Counted from the stretch's first letter, positions 51,949 to 61,413 are shown. The stretch: DNA of 64,000 bases from CANIGN01 sp041391385 (GCA_041391385.1 JAWKOD010000003.1:558001-622000), one strand, 5' to 3'. Numbers and translations are program-made. Notes: generated by a model not told the origin, from the sequence alone.

Positions 51949-52311
51949 ATGAAAAAATATTTTTTAGTAACTCTATTTGCTTCTTCGCTTGCGCTCGCTT
52001 CAGGATCTGACGTTGAAGCCCCCATGGACGGCGACATGCAAGACACAACAGAAAGCATGCTCGACGGAGTAGAAGATTCAGCTTCAGACGCCGCTGCAAA
52101 TGTTGAGAATGAAAAAGCTGTTGTAAAAAAGAAAATGAAAGCGGCAAAAAAAGAAGCCAAAGCTAAACGAAAGAAGATTGCTAAAAACGCTAAAATGGAA
52201 AAAAAGGCACTCAGAAAAGCTGCAAAAGCAAAAAAAAAAGAAGTAATGGATGAAATGAATGAAGGGGCTGAGGAAATCACCCCCGACTTTCAAGAAAATG
52301 CTGAAGAATAA
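51949..52311 (+). CDS. Exported Lys/Ala-rich protein
   Basis: 120 residues. Sec signal MKKYFLVTLFASSLALASG. Then an acidic segment (DVEAPMDGDMQDTTESM), a 50-residue run of Lys/Ala (KKKMKAAKKEAKAKRKKIAK and onward) and an acidic tail. The middle would be a long basic helix. The function is unknown: it could bind nucleic acid, polyphosphate or LPS outside the cytoplasm. It has a near-perfect Shine-Dalgarno (taggaggt) nine bases before the ATG and ends in a strong terminator, so it is probably well expressed as a single gene. Confidence 0.68.
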   Translation: MKKYFLVTLFASSLALASGSDVEAPMDGDMQDTTESMLDGVEDSASDAAANVENEKAVVKKKMKAAKKEAKAKRKKIAKNAKMEKKALRKAAKAKKKEVMDEMNEGAEEITPDFQENAEE

Positions 52312-52338
52312 GCACAAGCCAAAAAGTTACTAGCTCTT

Positions 52339-52380
52339 AAAAGCCCTCCCTTGCTTAAGTGTCTCGGGAGGGCTTTTTTT
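52339..52380 (+). terminator. Rho-independent terminator
   Basis: AAGCCCTCCC (52341-52350) pairs perfectly with GGGAGGGCTT (52366-52375) around a 15-base loop, followed by a run of T. It ends the Lys/Ala-rich protein gene. Confidence 0.92.
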
Positions 52381-52458
52381 TGTTTATTTGCTTTAACCCT
52401 TGCCTAGGGGGACGCTGCGCGTTATAGCTTTTAGCTTCCCCACCTGGGGCTCTAAGTT

Positions 52459-53154
52459 ATGGGTGCAAGCAGTGTTCGAGTTTCTTCTTTTCGCGAAGGT
52501 ATTATAGCGGTTTTTCCAATTGCCTTCGGCGTGCTCCCCATTGGTATTATTTTTGGAGCCACTGCCATTGAAGGTGGCTTAAGTGTATTTCAAACCCTAG
52601 CGAGTTCCTTTTTAATGATTGGCGGAGCCGCTCAAATTCTAGCGGTAACCTTGATCAAGGAACAGGCCGCAACTGCTGTTATTGTACTTTCGGCACTCAT
52701 GATTAACCTGAGGCATGTTGTTTACTCCGCTCGACTCTCTGAGCTCTCTAAAGAACACCGTAAAAGAACCCTCGGCGTCCTCTCTTATTTTTTAACAGAT
52801 GAGTGCTTTGTAACTCTCAATTCAAAACTGAGTAAAAACGAAAAAATTGCCCCTGGATATTTTTTTGGTGCTGGCCTTACTCTTTGGATTCTCTGGCAAC
52901 TCTCAACCTACGCAGGTGCCGTTCTTGGAAAAGAACTACCCACATGGCTACACATCGGATACTTTTCTGATTTCATATTTCTTGCCCTTGTTTGCCAGGC
53001 CTCACGTAGCAAACAAGTTATCACAGGCGTTCTTATCGCGTGCTTTTTGTCTGCGCTTCTTATTTTTATCCCCTTTAAACTCAACGTACTCATTGCAGCT
53101 AGCATTGCGGCCTATGTATGTACACACACTCGAAAAATAGCGAGGTCATTATGA
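52459..53154 (+). CDS. azlC: Branched-chain amino acid exporter, large subunit
   Basis: 231 residues with about six membrane segments. AzlC marks: FREGIIAVFPIAFGVLPIGIIFG at the start (core AFGVLPIGIIFG), MIGGAAQILAVTLI, LMINLRHVVYSARLS, and FFGAGLTLWILWQLST. With AzlD it forms an inner-membrane exporter of branched-chain amino acids. The stop codon overlaps the azlD start (ATGA), showing translational coupling. Confidence 0.92.
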   Translation: MGASSVRVSSFREGIIAVFPIAFGVLPIGIIFGATAIEGGLSVFQTLASSFLMIGGAAQILAVTLIKEQAATAVIVLSALMINLRHVVYSARLSELSKEHRKRTLGVLSYFLTDECFVTLNSKLSKNEKIAPGYFFGAGLTLWILWQLSTYAGAVLGKELPTWLHIGYFSDFIFLALVCQASRSKQVITGVLIACFLSALLIFIPFKLNVLIAASIAAYVCTHTRKIARSL

Positions 53155-53474
53155 AAATTTGGATCGTGCTTTTCTCAGCAGGTATTTTAACTTTTCTCAT
53201 GCGCTATTTGCCCATGAACTCACCTTTCTTCCATAAAATGTCATTTTTAAAACACGAAGCCTTCGCCGTTCTTCCACTTTGTGTTTTAGCTGCGCTTATT
53301 GGTCCCGACCTTTTGCCCTGGCAAAACGCCCCCCTTAGCCTCTGCCTCAGCCTTGCACTGGGCACAATTTGCACCCTTGTTACAATTAGAAAAACTGACT
53401 CAACTCTAGGTGGAGCTTTCTTGGGATACTTTATTTTTGTTGTTACAAATTTCTATCTTGAAAAGCTACTTTAA
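53151..53474 (+). CDS. azlD: Branched-chain amino acid transport protein, small subunit
   Basis: 107 residues from the ATG at 53151, which overlaps the azlC stop. The frame is open upstream, but that part is azlC in another frame. AzlD marks: TFLMRYLPM, LPLCVLAALIGPDLL and four membrane segments. Partner of AzlC. Ends 11 bases before the convergent ileS. Confidence 0.9.
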   Translation: MKIWIVLFSAGILTFLMRYLPMNSPFFHKMSFLKHEAFAVLPLCVLAALIGPDLLPWQNAPLSLCLSLALGTICTLVTIRKTDSTLGGAFLGYFIFVVTNFYLEKLL

Positions 53475-53485
53475 ACAGAAACAGC

Positions 53486-56400
53486 CTAAACACTCTTTAC
53501 AATATCAAACGCCCAAGAACCGCTCTCTCCAAAATCTTCTTCTGGCGAAGAAACCGCTCCCTTCTTCCAAACATCTGTAAGAGTTTCTTTACTTACCAAG
53601 CCCAAAGAAGTGCTTTCTTCGTTCAAGATTGTTTCAACAAGAGAAGCCTCTTTAGCTTTATAGGTAATCTGTATCCTATCCGCTAAGTTGAGCTTCATTT
53701 CTTTTCTTCGCTGCTGAATACGGTTGATCAACTCTCTCTGCATTCCCTCGTGAATTAACTCAGGAGATAATTCCGTTTCAAGTTCCACAACGAGACCACG
53801 ATCAGAGGCCGCAAGCTTTCCTGGCAACCCTTTGCGCAAAACTTCTACATCTTCTTTCACCAATTTTATGCCTTTAAAATCAAAAGAACCTGTAGCTTCG
53901 AACTGAGCAATGTCTTCCGAAGACCACTTCAGCAAAAAGGACTGAAGTTCCTTCATGTCTTTGCCAACTTTTTTACCGCAACTTCTAAAATTCGGACGGG
54001 CTTCCTCAGTGACAAGATCTGAAGCTTGATCAACAACCTCAACATGCTTCACATTTACTTCTTTTAATATAAGCCCCTTAACGTTGGGGAAAACTTTTCT
54101 CTCTTCTGGGCTTAAACCCGCAACTCGAACCTGAGACAGGGGTTGCCTTAGACCAATCTTTGCCTCTCCGCGAAGGGAACGTCCAAGAAGCATAATTCGC
54201 TTAGCAAGTTTTACTTCTAATAAAATATCTTCTTCAGCTGAAGTTAAATCAGTTGGCAAGCTGCCAAACTCTTTTGCGTGAACGCTTTGTTTTTTAGATT
54301 TCTTATCCCAATCCAAAACATATTCTCCACACAAAGCTCCGTCTAAATATTCTGCGAAGAAAGGCATAATCGGACCCATCAAAAGAGCAAGCTTTTCGAG
54401 ACAAGTGTAGAGAGTTGTAAATGCCGCTCTCTTACCCTTATCTTGCTCAAGTGTCTCAGATGTCCAGAAGCGTTGACGATTGAGGCGAATATACCAATTC
54501 GTAAGATCATCAATAAATGAAATCAAAATGGGCGCTACTTCATAAAGCTCGTAAGCTTCCATTTTTTTATGATAAAGAATTTCTGTTTCTTTAAGCCGCG
54601 CTAAGATCCACTGATCAAGGGTGTCCTCGGGAACTTCTTTGTGACTTAAGTTCCAAGAATCAATGTTCGCGTAGGAAGCAAAAAAAGTATACGCATTCCA
54701 AAGTGGCAGCATCACGGCTCGCATCAACTCCACAAGATTTTTCTCGCTAAAGCGTAAACTCTCAGCATGCATGGCAGGAGACTGCGCCAAGTACAAACGC
54801 ATAGGATCTGCGCCATATTTACTCATCAGCTCAACGGGATCTGGATAATTTTTAAGCCGCTTACTCATTTTGCGACCATCTTCTGCAAGTACGATTCCGT
54901 TAACGATACAATTTTTAAAGGCTGGCTTATTAAATAGCGCTGTCGATAAAACGGTCAGCGTATAAAACCACCCCCGTGTTTGATCTAAACCCTCGGCAAT
55001 AAAATCTGCGGGGAAATTTCTCTCAAACTCTTCTTTATTCTCAAAGGGATAATGTCCTTGAGCATAAGGCATAGAGCCTGATTCAAACCAACAATCTAAA
55101 ACTTCAGATGTGCGCTTCATTTCGCCCTTACACTTAGGGCAAGGCCACTGATGCACATCAATAAAGTGCATATGAAGATCGGGCACTTCTTTGCCGGCCT
55201 TCTTTTCAAGCTCAGCACGTGAACCCATAACTTCTTTTTCGCCGCATTTTTGGCAAATCCAGACAGGAATCGGCGTTCCCCAAAAGCGGTTTCTTGAAAT
55301 ACACCAATCGCGAGCGTTCTCAAGCCACTTTCCAAAACGTCCATCCCGAATGTGCGACGGAACCCAATCAATTGCCTGATTGTTGGCAATCATTTGATCT
55401 TTGATGGCTTCAACTTTTACAAACCAACTTGATATCGCTTTATTCATAAGCGGCGTATCGCTTCGCTCACAAAAAGCATAGCTGTGTTGATGAGTTTCGT
55501 GCTTAATGAGCACGTTCGCATCTTTGATTACTTTAAGAATATCTTTATTGGACTCTAAAAAGTTTTTTCCATTTATAGATGCTAGGCGCGAATCGTTTAA
55601 AACGACTTCCGTAAAATTACCGTTCATGTCGGTAGCATCGCGCGGGCCAATGCCTGCTTTTTCAGAAGCATAAAAGTCGACTTCACCATGAGCAGGAGCC
55701 GTGTGCACAAGACCCGTACCTTCTCCCGCCTCGACATAACTTGACCCATCAATAACCTGGAAGGCTTGGGGCTCGTCTTTTGTTGTAAATACCTTTAAGG
55801 GGGCTTCATACTTCAAGCCAAGTAAGTCTTTTGCAGAAACCTCTTCTATGCGCTCAGTGAGCCCAAGTTTTTCAGCAGCAAAATCTCCGATAACAACAGA
55901 TTTTACAAGCGGGTGTTCAATCTTATAGCGACCATAAGTTAGTTTCGCTGAATCCTCTTGAATGGCTACTGCCAAGTTAGCAGTGAGTGTCCAAGGAGTT
56001 GTTGTCCAAATAATTACGCCAACCTTTTCTTTCCACTTTGTAGTCTCCAAAGGAAAAAGAACATAAATTGATGGACTCTGAATTTCTTTATAGTTTTGCG
56101 AAGCTTCAAAATTTGAAAGAGGTGCAGTCAGCCTCCACGAATAGGGAACAACTTTTTTTCCCTGATAAACGAGCCCCTTGTCCCAAAGAGTTTTAAAAAC
56201 CCACCAAACGCTCTCCATAAAAGTTGCGTCCATGGTTTTGTAGTCGTTATCCATGTCGATCCAACGTCCGACGCGTTCAACAACCTTTTTCCACTCGCCT
56301 GCGTATCTCAGTACAACGCTTCTACAAGCTTCGTTAAAATTACCTACGCCGTAATCTAAAATATCGAGAGAGCCGTTTAGATTTAAAGATTTTTCAATTT

Positions 56401-56716
56401 CAAACTCGATGGGAAGCCCGTGGCAATCCCACCCAAAACGACGAGCAACGTACTTGCCTCTTTGTGTCCAATAGCGAGGAACTATGTCTTTAATTGTTCC
56501 TGCTAATATGTGCCCGTAATGTGGAAGCCCAGTTGCAAAAGGAGGCCCATCATAAAAGAAAAAATTATTTTCGCCCTTACCTTTTTTCTTGGTCTCTTCC
56601 AAAATTGTGTCAAAAATTTTCTCGCGCTTCCAATACGCTAAAACAGACTCTTCGAACTTTGAGAATGTGTAATCAGAACCGAATTCGGGAAAACTTAAGG
56701 ACTCTTTGTCGGACAT
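53486..56716 (-). CDS. ileS: Isoleucyl-tRNA synthetase, type 2
   Basis: 1076 residues. The class I HIGH-like motif is HYGH (66-69) in GLPHYGHILAGTIKDIVPRY, and the KMSKS loop is GRKMSKRLKNYPDP (near 613). The editing domain CP1 (WTTTPWTLTANLAVAI) is intact. The length and the GLPHYGH sequence are of the eukaryote-like IleRS2 type, not the 940-residue bacterial type 1. Known type 2 enzymes are often insensitive to pseudomonic acid; this is a family statement, not tested here. Divergent from lspA, in contrast to the usual ileS-lspA operon. Confidence 0.96.
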   Translation of the reverse strand: MSDKESLSFPEFGSDYTFSKFEESVLAYWKREKIFDTILEETKKKGKGENNFFFYDGPPFATGLPHYGHILAGTIKDIVPRYWTQRGKYVARRFGWDCHGLPIEFEIEKSLNLNGSLDILDYGVGNFNEACRSVVLRYAGEWKKVVERVGRWIDMDNDYKTMDATFMESVWWVFKTLWDKGLVYQGKKVVPYSWRLTAPLSNFEASQNYKEIQSPSIYVLFPLETTKWKEKVGVIIWTTTPWTLTANLAVAIQEDSAKLTYGRYKIEHPLVKSVVIGDFAAEKLGLTERIEEVSAKDLLGLKYEAPLKVFTTKDEPQAFQVIDGSSYVEAGEGTGLVHTAPAHGEVDFYASEKAGIGPRDATDMNGNFTEVVLNDSRLASINGKNFLESNKDILKVIKDANVLIKHETHQHSYAFCERSDTPLMNKAISSWFVKVEAIKDQMIANNQAIDWVPSHIRDGRFGKWLENARDWCISRNRFWGTPIPVWICQKCGEKEVMGSRAELEKKAGKEVPDLHMHFIDVHQWPCPKCKGEMKRTSEVLDCWFESGSMPYAQGHYPFENKEEFERNFPADFIAEGLDQTRGWFYTLTVLSTALFNKPAFKNCIVNGIVLAEDGRKMSKRLKNYPDPVELMSKYGADPMRLYLAQSPAMHAESLRFSEKNLVELMRAVMLPLWNAYTFFASYANIDSWNLSHKEVPEDTLDQWILARLKETEILYHKKMEAYELYEVAPILISFIDDLTNWYIRLNRQRFWTSETLEQDKGKRAAFTTLYTCLEKLALLMGPIMPFFAEYLDGALCGEYVLDWDKKSKKQSVHAKEFGSLPTDLTSAEEDILLEVKLAKRIMLLGRSLRGEAKIGLRQPLSQVRVAGLSPEERKVFPNVKGLILKEVNVKHVEVVDQASDLVTEEARPNFRSCGKKVGKDMKELQSFLLKWSSEDIAQFEATGSFDFKGIKLVKEDVEVLRKGLPGKLAASDRGLVVELETELSPELIHEGMQRELINRIQQRRKEMKLNLADRIQITYKAKEASLVETILNEESTSLGLVSKETLTDVWKKGAVSSPEEDFGESGSWAFDIVKSV

Positions 56717-56807
56717 GCTTAAAAGGATAGAACCTCACCGGGCCATCTTCAACATAAAGTAGCCAAATGAGTTTCCAAGCACCCCAAAATCGCTCTATAC
56801 TCAATTC

Positions 56808-57371
56808 GTGACTCGAATTTACTCTATCCTTGGTGTTATCGGTTGTTTAATTCTTGGTCTCGACCAATGGACCAAACAGCTCGCACTTGAGGTGCTTCGC
56901 TTTGAAGGCGACAGCAAAGGCTTTCTAAGCTGGTGGAGCTGGACCCTCGTCTACAATAGAGCCGCCGCCTTTGGAATCTTCTCATCCATTCCATTTGTCG
57001 ACACAGAGGCTGTTCGAATCGGGTTTTTGCTTGCCGTGCCTGTCGTAGTTCTGGGCCTTCTTTGGTATTTCTACATTCGTAAATTTGAAGCAAACGAGAA
57101 CTATCGACCAGCCGTTATGGGACTCGTTGTAGGTGGAGCCATAGGAAACCTGATTGACCGTATTCGTTTTCAATACGTTGTCGATTTTGTCGATTGGTTT
57201 TACCCAAGTGCCTCTGGAAAATGCATTCCCCTTTTCTTTCCCGGACAAAACGGCACGACTTGCCACTGGCCCGTATTTAACATTGCCGATTCAGCCATTT
57301 CAGTTGCCTTGGTTCTGTTGATACTTGAGCCCTTTGTCTTAAAACAACAAAGTGCCAATGCTAAAGTTTAG
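56808..57371 (+). CDS. lspA: Lipoprotein signal peptidase (signal peptidase II)
   Basis: 187 residues with a GTG start. Four membrane segments. The catalytic Asp pair is in GNLIDRIRFQYVVDFVDWF (near 116-126) and FNIADSAISVALVL (near 163), with the start motif LGLDQWTKQLAL. Between the two Asp motifs there is an insertion of about 15 residues with a Cys pair (SGKCIPLFFPGQNGTTCHWP). It removes the signal peptide from prolipoproteins after lipidation. It overlaps the next gene (lgt-like) by a few codons. Confidence 0.95.
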   Translation: MTRIYSILGVIGCLILGLDQWTKQLALEVLRFEGDSKGFLSWWSWTLVYNRAAAFGIFSSIPFVDTEAVRIGFLLAVPVVVLGLLWYFYIRKFEANENYRPAVMGLVVGGAIGNLIDRIRFQYVVDFVDWFYPSASGKCIPLFFPGQNGTTCHWPVFNIADSAISVALVLLILEPFVLKQQSANAKV

Positions 57372-58044
57372 TCTCTATCCTCTTTTTCTAAGCCTGGGCA
57401 TCTTTCTCATCGCCTATGGCAGCTACCTTAAAATTCGCAGCAGCCAGCTCTCCCGCAAAAAAGCTCTGCTTTTTTTTGGCTTAAGCTTTCTGGGGCTTTT
57501 TGGATTTTCTAAACTCCTTGGCTCTCTAGGATTTTGGATAACACTTGGTGATTTCTTCTGGGGTCCCTCCTCTATTCTTGGCTTTTATGTTCTGCAAATT
57601 TTCTACTGGCACCCCTGGGCTAAAAAACAAGGTCCCCTTGGTAAAAGCCTTTTAAAACGTTGGGCTCTCTTAAACCCTGCGGGGCAGGCCATAGGTCGCA
57701 TAGGTTGTTATTTCGCAGGTTGTTGCTACATAAAAGATGGCTACTCTTTAAGCTGGCCCCTTCTAGAAGCTCTTTATCTGGGGCTTTTATGCCTTTATAT
57801 CGCTACACGCCGCGAAGAATTGCCCCCCGCAAAGCTCTACAAAACTTATCTTTATGTCGCTCTTATAGGTCGCTTTTTTTTAGATTTTTTACGAGGAGAT
57901 CTGATTCGTGGAAGCCTAGGGGTTTTCTCCTTCCCTCAGATTGTTTGCGCCCTTCTCATAATCTGCCTTTTCCTTGATTCCCAGTGGAGAAAGGGCCATA
58001 ACAGTGGCCATGAAATTCGAAGTAGAAAATCTCGACGGCCATAA
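57358..58044 (+). CDS. Prolipoprotein diacylglyceryl transferase-family paralogue
   Basis: 228 residues from the ATG at 57358; an in-frame GTG two codons upstream is also possible. Six or seven membrane segments. The family signature is GRIGCYFAGCCYIKDG (near 115-130), followed later by RFFLDFLRGD. True Lgt has GRxGNFxxxE; here the Asn is Cys and the Glu is Cys, the form seen in Lgt-like paralogues. Enzyme activity is therefore uncertain. It sits within the lspA-tig run: it overlaps the end of lspA, and its end overlaps the start of tig by 35 bases. Confidence 0.72.
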   Translation: MLKFSLYPLFLSLGIFLIAYGSYLKIRSSQLSRKKALLFFGLSFLGLFGFSKLLGSLGFWITLGDFFWGPSSILGFYVLQIFYWHPWAKKQGPLGKSLLKRWALLNPAGQAIGRIGCYFAGCCYIKDGYSLSWPLLEALYLGLLCLYIATRREELPPAKLYKTYLYVALIGRFFLDFLRGDLIRGSLGVFSFPQIVCALLIICLFLDSQWRKGHNSGHEIRSRKSRRP

Positions 58045-59278
58045 GAAAAAAGTATCTATTGAGGTTCCACCGGAACTCGTAACAGGCGCGTTTAACCGTG
58101 TTTTGAAATCTATGCAAAACGAAGTTGAACTCAAAGGATTCAGAAAAGGCAAAGTCCCCTTGGATCTTTTGAAAACACAATTTCAAGCTGACACCAGCAA
58201 ACACGTTGTTCAAGAACTGATCGACCAAAGTCTTCCCATGGCTTTGCAAGAAAAAGCCCTTAAGCCAGCTGAAAGTCCAAAAATTGAAGCGGGCACATTG
58301 CTCGATGGATTCCCCTTTAAGTACAGCGCAACTTTTGAATGCGTTCCTCCTATTGAGCTCAAGGACTACACAAGCTTTAAAGCTAAATTTGAAAGCACCC
58401 CTGCTACTGAAGAAGAAATTGAACAAAGCTTTAATCGGCTTCACGATAGCCTTGGCCACTTTCACGACAGTGACGAAACCGAATTCAAAGGCAATCTCGC
58501 AGGCGACTTTGAAATCTGGGCCGCAGAAACTGCTGAAAAACTTGCTGAAGCAAAGAGTTCTAAATTTACTCACGAAATTGGTAAAGGCCCCCTTGTTGAA
58601 GCCATGGAAGCTAAAGTTCTTGGAATGAACAAAGGTGAAACGCGCGAGTTTAGCCACGAAGTTCCTGCAGGACCGGACACAGAAGAGAAAAAACCTTTCT
58701 TCTATAAAGTCACTCTGCATGGTCTTAAGTACAAACACCTTCCCCCATTGGACGATGAGGCTGCAAAAAGATTTGGCCAGTTCAATAGCGTAGCGGAACT
58801 CCGTCAAAAAATTGCCGAAGAGATCACTCAGCAAAAAGAATCTTCTCAGAAAGAAGCCATTCGCCAACAAATCATAGAAAATTTACTCAAGACACACACA
58901 ATCGAAGTGCCAGAAAGTATGAAGGCTAGATGGATGCAAAACCTTGTTTTCAACTACGCTTCTGAATTAGGCCGCGCAGGTATGCCTCAAGACCAAATTG
59001 AGGAAAAATTAAAAGAACAAAGCGACGCTTTTTTGACGGCTGCCGAAGCTCAAGCCAAAACTTCACTCATTCTTGACGCAATTGGTGACAAGGAAAAAAT
59101 TCAAGCAAATGAAGAAGATTTCCGAAAGGAAATCCTGAGGATGGCAATGGAACAGGGTCGAAATCCCCAAGAGGTCTTCAAGGAAATCGAGTCCAAAAAC
59201 CTTTTTGGATCGGTACTTGAACGTATCGCTGAGGTTAAAACTCTAGATTGGCTCCTAGGAAAGGCTATCGAGGCTTAA
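58010..59278 (+). CDS. tig: Trigger factor (ribosome-associated chaperone / PPIase)
   Basis: 422 residues from the ATG at 58010; an upstream in-frame start lies inside the lgt-like gene. The N-terminal ribosome-binding domain has the signature GFRKGKVP (near 45-52). The middle FKBP-like domain (about 150-245) is degenerate but recognisable (FTHEIGKGPLVEAMEAKVLGMNKGE, core GLMNKGE-like), and the C-terminal helical chaperone arms have many Gln/Glu/Lys. It binds nascent chains at the exit tunnel. Its stop overlaps the clpP start (TAATG), giving coupled translation of tig-clpP-clpX. Confidence 0.93.
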   Translation: MKFEVENLDGHKKKVSIEVPPELVTGAFNRVLKSMQNEVELKGFRKGKVPLDLLKTQFQADTSKHVVQELIDQSLPMALQEKALKPAESPKIEAGTLLDGFPFKYSATFECVPPIELKDYTSFKAKFESTPATEEEIEQSFNRLHDSLGHFHDSDETEFKGNLAGDFEIWAAETAEKLAEAKSSKFTHEIGKGPLVEAMEAKVLGMNKGETREFSHEVPAGPDTEEKKPFFYKVTLHGLKYKHLPPLDDEAAKRFGQFNSVAELRQKIAEEITQQKESSQKEAIRQQIIENLLKTHTIEVPESMKARWMQNLVFNYASELGRAGMPQDQIEEKLKEQSDAFLTAAEAQAKTSLILDAIGDKEKIQANEEDFRKEILRMAMEQGRNPQEVFKEIESKNLFGSVLERIAEVKTLDWLLGKAIEA

Positions 59279-59916
59279 TGAAAAGTAGAGATGATTTAGT
59301 TGGACAGTATTTAGACTCAATAAGCGCACATATCCCTTATGTCGTAGAACAAACTCCCCGAGGGGAGCGAAGCTATGACATTTACTCTCGCCTTTTGATC
59401 GATCGCATTATCTTTTTGGGTACCGCGATCAATGATCAAATTGCCAATGCAATTATTGCGCAGCTTCTTTTTTTGGAGTCAGAAGACCCTGAAAAAGAAA
59501 TTTACATGTACATCAACAGCCCAGGCGGAAGCGTGTCTGCCGGACTCGGCATTTACGACATTATGCAATATGTCACATGCCCTGTTTCTACCTTTTGCAC
59601 AGGAATGGCGGCCAGCATGGGAGCTCTTCTCCTTGCAGGTGGCGCTGCCGGTAAGCGTCACGCGTTGCCGAATTCAAGAATGATGATCCACCAGCCTTTA
59701 GGTGGCATTCAAGGACAAGCTAGCGACATTGAAATCCATGCTAATGAAATCCTTCGTATGAAGCAGGTTTTAAACGGCATTTTAGCGGAGCATACAGGTA
59801 AGAGCATTGAAGAAATCTCTAAGCACACAGACAGAGATAGATTCATGTCGGCCGAAGAAGCCAAAACTTACGGTATAATAGATTCAGTAGTCTCTCGTAA
59901 GAGAGATTCTAAATAG
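59278..59916 (+). CDS. clpP: ATP-dependent Clp protease proteolytic subunit
   Basis: 212 residues from the ATG at 59278 (TAATG overlap with tig). Catalytic triad: S113 in CTGMAASMGALLL, H138 in RMMIHQPLGG, and an Asp in HTDRDRFMSAEEA (near 187). It forms the double-heptamer protease chamber that works with ClpX. Placement between tig and clpX is the classic order. Confidence 0.97.
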   Translation: MKSRDDLVGQYLDSISAHIPYVVEQTPRGERSYDIYSRLLIDRIIFLGTAINDQIANAIIAQLLFLESEDPEKEIYMYINSPGGSVSAGLGIYDIMQYVTCPVSTFCTGMAASMGALLLAGGAAGKRHALPNSRMMIHQPLGGIQGQASDIEIHANEILRMKQVLNGILAEHTGKSIEEISKHTDRDRFMSAEEAKTYGIIDSVVSRKRDSK

Positions 59917-59937
59917 GGACGAAGTAGCTGGGGAGCA

Positions 59938-61173
59938 ATGATGAAAGATTTAAGCTGTTCTTTCTGCGGTAAAAGCCAAAGGGAAGTAAAAAAATTAATT
60001 GCAGGGCCGTCGGTCTATATTTGCGACGAATGTGTCTCGCTTTGCCGAGACATCATTAACGAAGAACAAGTTCGCGAAGTCAGACAAGGCATTGCAAAAG
60101 TTCCTAAGCCCGCCGAAATCAAAGCTATCCTTGACGACTACGTTATCAAGCAAGAGAGAGCTAAAAAAATTCTCTCTGTTGCCGTACATAACCACTACAA
60201 AAGAATTCACTACCCCAAAGCACTTCGCGGGGAAGATGTTGAGATTTCAAAATCAAACATTCTCCTCATCGGACCAACTGGAACGGGTAAAACACTTCTA
60301 GCGCAAACTCTTGCTAAGACTTTAAAAGTTCCCTTCACCATTGCGGACGCAACTTCACTCACTGAAGCTGGCTACGTTGGTGAAGACGTTGAAAACATTA
60401 TCCTCAATCTTTTACAAGCAGCTGATTGGGACGTTGAACGCGCTCAACGCGGAATCGTTTACATCGACGAAGTCGACAAAGTTGCTCGCAAATCAGATAG
60501 CCCCTCCATTACACGCGACGTAAGTGGTGAAGGTGTTCAACAAGCACTTCTAAAAATCATTGAGGGCACACGTGCCAATGTTCCTCCTAAAGGCGGAAGA
60601 AAACATCCTCAGCAAGAGTATATTCAAGTCGACACTTCGAACATTCTCTTTATTTGCGGTGGCGCATTTGTAGGCCTCGATAAACACGTTGAAGCTCGAA
60701 TGAACAGCAAGAGCTTAGGTATTGGTGCTGCTAAAAAAGCAGCCAAAGACATGAGCAATCCCGCTGAACATGTTCAAATGGAAGACTTAACTAAATTTGG
60801 ACTCATTCCTGAGTTCCTGGGTCGTCTTCCTGTTGTAGCAACGCTCGACAACTTAGATGCCGAAAGTCTTGTAAGTATTCTTACAAAACCCAAAAACGCT
60901 CTTCTGAAGCAGTATCAAAAGCTTTTTGAACTCGAAGGTGTGAAACTTGAATTCGACGACGAAGCTCTTGGCATGATTGCCGAAGACGCCATTAAGCGCA
61001 AAACAGGCGCACGTGGACTTCGCTCCATTATGGAGAACATGCTTCTTGATACGATGTATGAACTTCCTTCGCTTAAAAACTGCAAAGTTTGTAGAATTAC
61101 AGGAAGCACTCTCAAAAACAAAGAGAAGCCAATTCTTGAATTCGACCCTGATGGCGAAAAAGAAATCGCCTAA
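59938..61173 (+). CDS. clpX: ATP-dependent Clp protease ATPase subunit ClpX
   Basis: 411 residues. The N-terminal zinc domain has C7, C10 (CSFCGKS) and C29, C32 (YICDECVSLC). The AAA+ module has Walker A GPTGTGKT (near 112), Walker B IVYIDEVDKV, the pore loop GYVGED and the sensor-2 TGARGLRSIME. It unfolds substrates and feeds them to ClpP. GGGGAG precedes the ATG. Between it and lon lie an exported-protein gene and a short spacer. Confidence 0.97.
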   Translation: MMKDLSCSFCGKSQREVKKLIAGPSVYICDECVSLCRDIINEEQVREVRQGIAKVPKPAEIKAILDDYVIKQERAKKILSVAVHNHYKRIHYPKALRGEDVEISKSNILLIGPTGTGKTLLAQTLAKTLKVPFTIADATSLTEAGYVGEDVENIILNLLQAADWDVERAQRGIVYIDEVDKVARKSDSPSITRDVSGEGVQQALLKIIEGTRANVPPKGGRKHPQQEYIQVDTSNILFICGGAFVGLDKHVEARMNSKSLGIGAAKKAAKDMSNPAEHVQMEDLTKFGLIPEFLGRLPVVATLDNLDAESLVSILTKPKNALLKQYQKLFELEGVKLEFDDEALGMIAEDAIKRKTGARGLRSIMENMLLDTMYELPSLKNCKVCRITGSTLKNKEKPILEFDPDGEKEIA

Positions 61174-61182
61174 TAAAAGCCC

Positions 61183-61278
61183 TCACTCCTCTGGATCATC
61201 ATAACGAACCCGACCCCTCTCACGCCTGTATGGATTTCTCTCGGGACCTCTGTTGCTGCTTAGCAACTTAAAAAGCAT
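61183..61278 (-). CDS. Possible 31-residue basic small protein
   Basis: A minus-strand ATG frame encodes MLFKLLSSNRGPERNPYRRE and then RGRVRYDDPEE. The polar, Arg-rich, acidic-ended composition looks like real protein, and the frame is also open upstream of the ATG with more hydrophobic residues (ATFLIK). There is no good Shine-Dalgarno. It may be a genuine small gene, or the 3' remnant of a longer one. Confidence 0.3.
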   Translation of the reverse strand: MLFKLLSSNRGPERNPYRRERGRVRYDDPEE

Positions 61279-61413
61279 CTTTATTAAGAAAGTAGCCCAC
61301 GTATGCCTAAAAAATAAGCAGCTCTTTACTCAATTAAGACTTTATTTGTTATAAAAATCAGCCACTTAGAAGAGCGCGTTCTTGGTTCCGTTCTTGCTTC
61401 TAATAAAAGACTC

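Noticed and set aside
57956..58870. 304-residue minus-strand frame, Phe- and Lys-rich
   Set aside because: It lies fully opposite tig and the end of the lgt-like gene, and its composition (Phe/Cys-rich) is that of an antisense frame.
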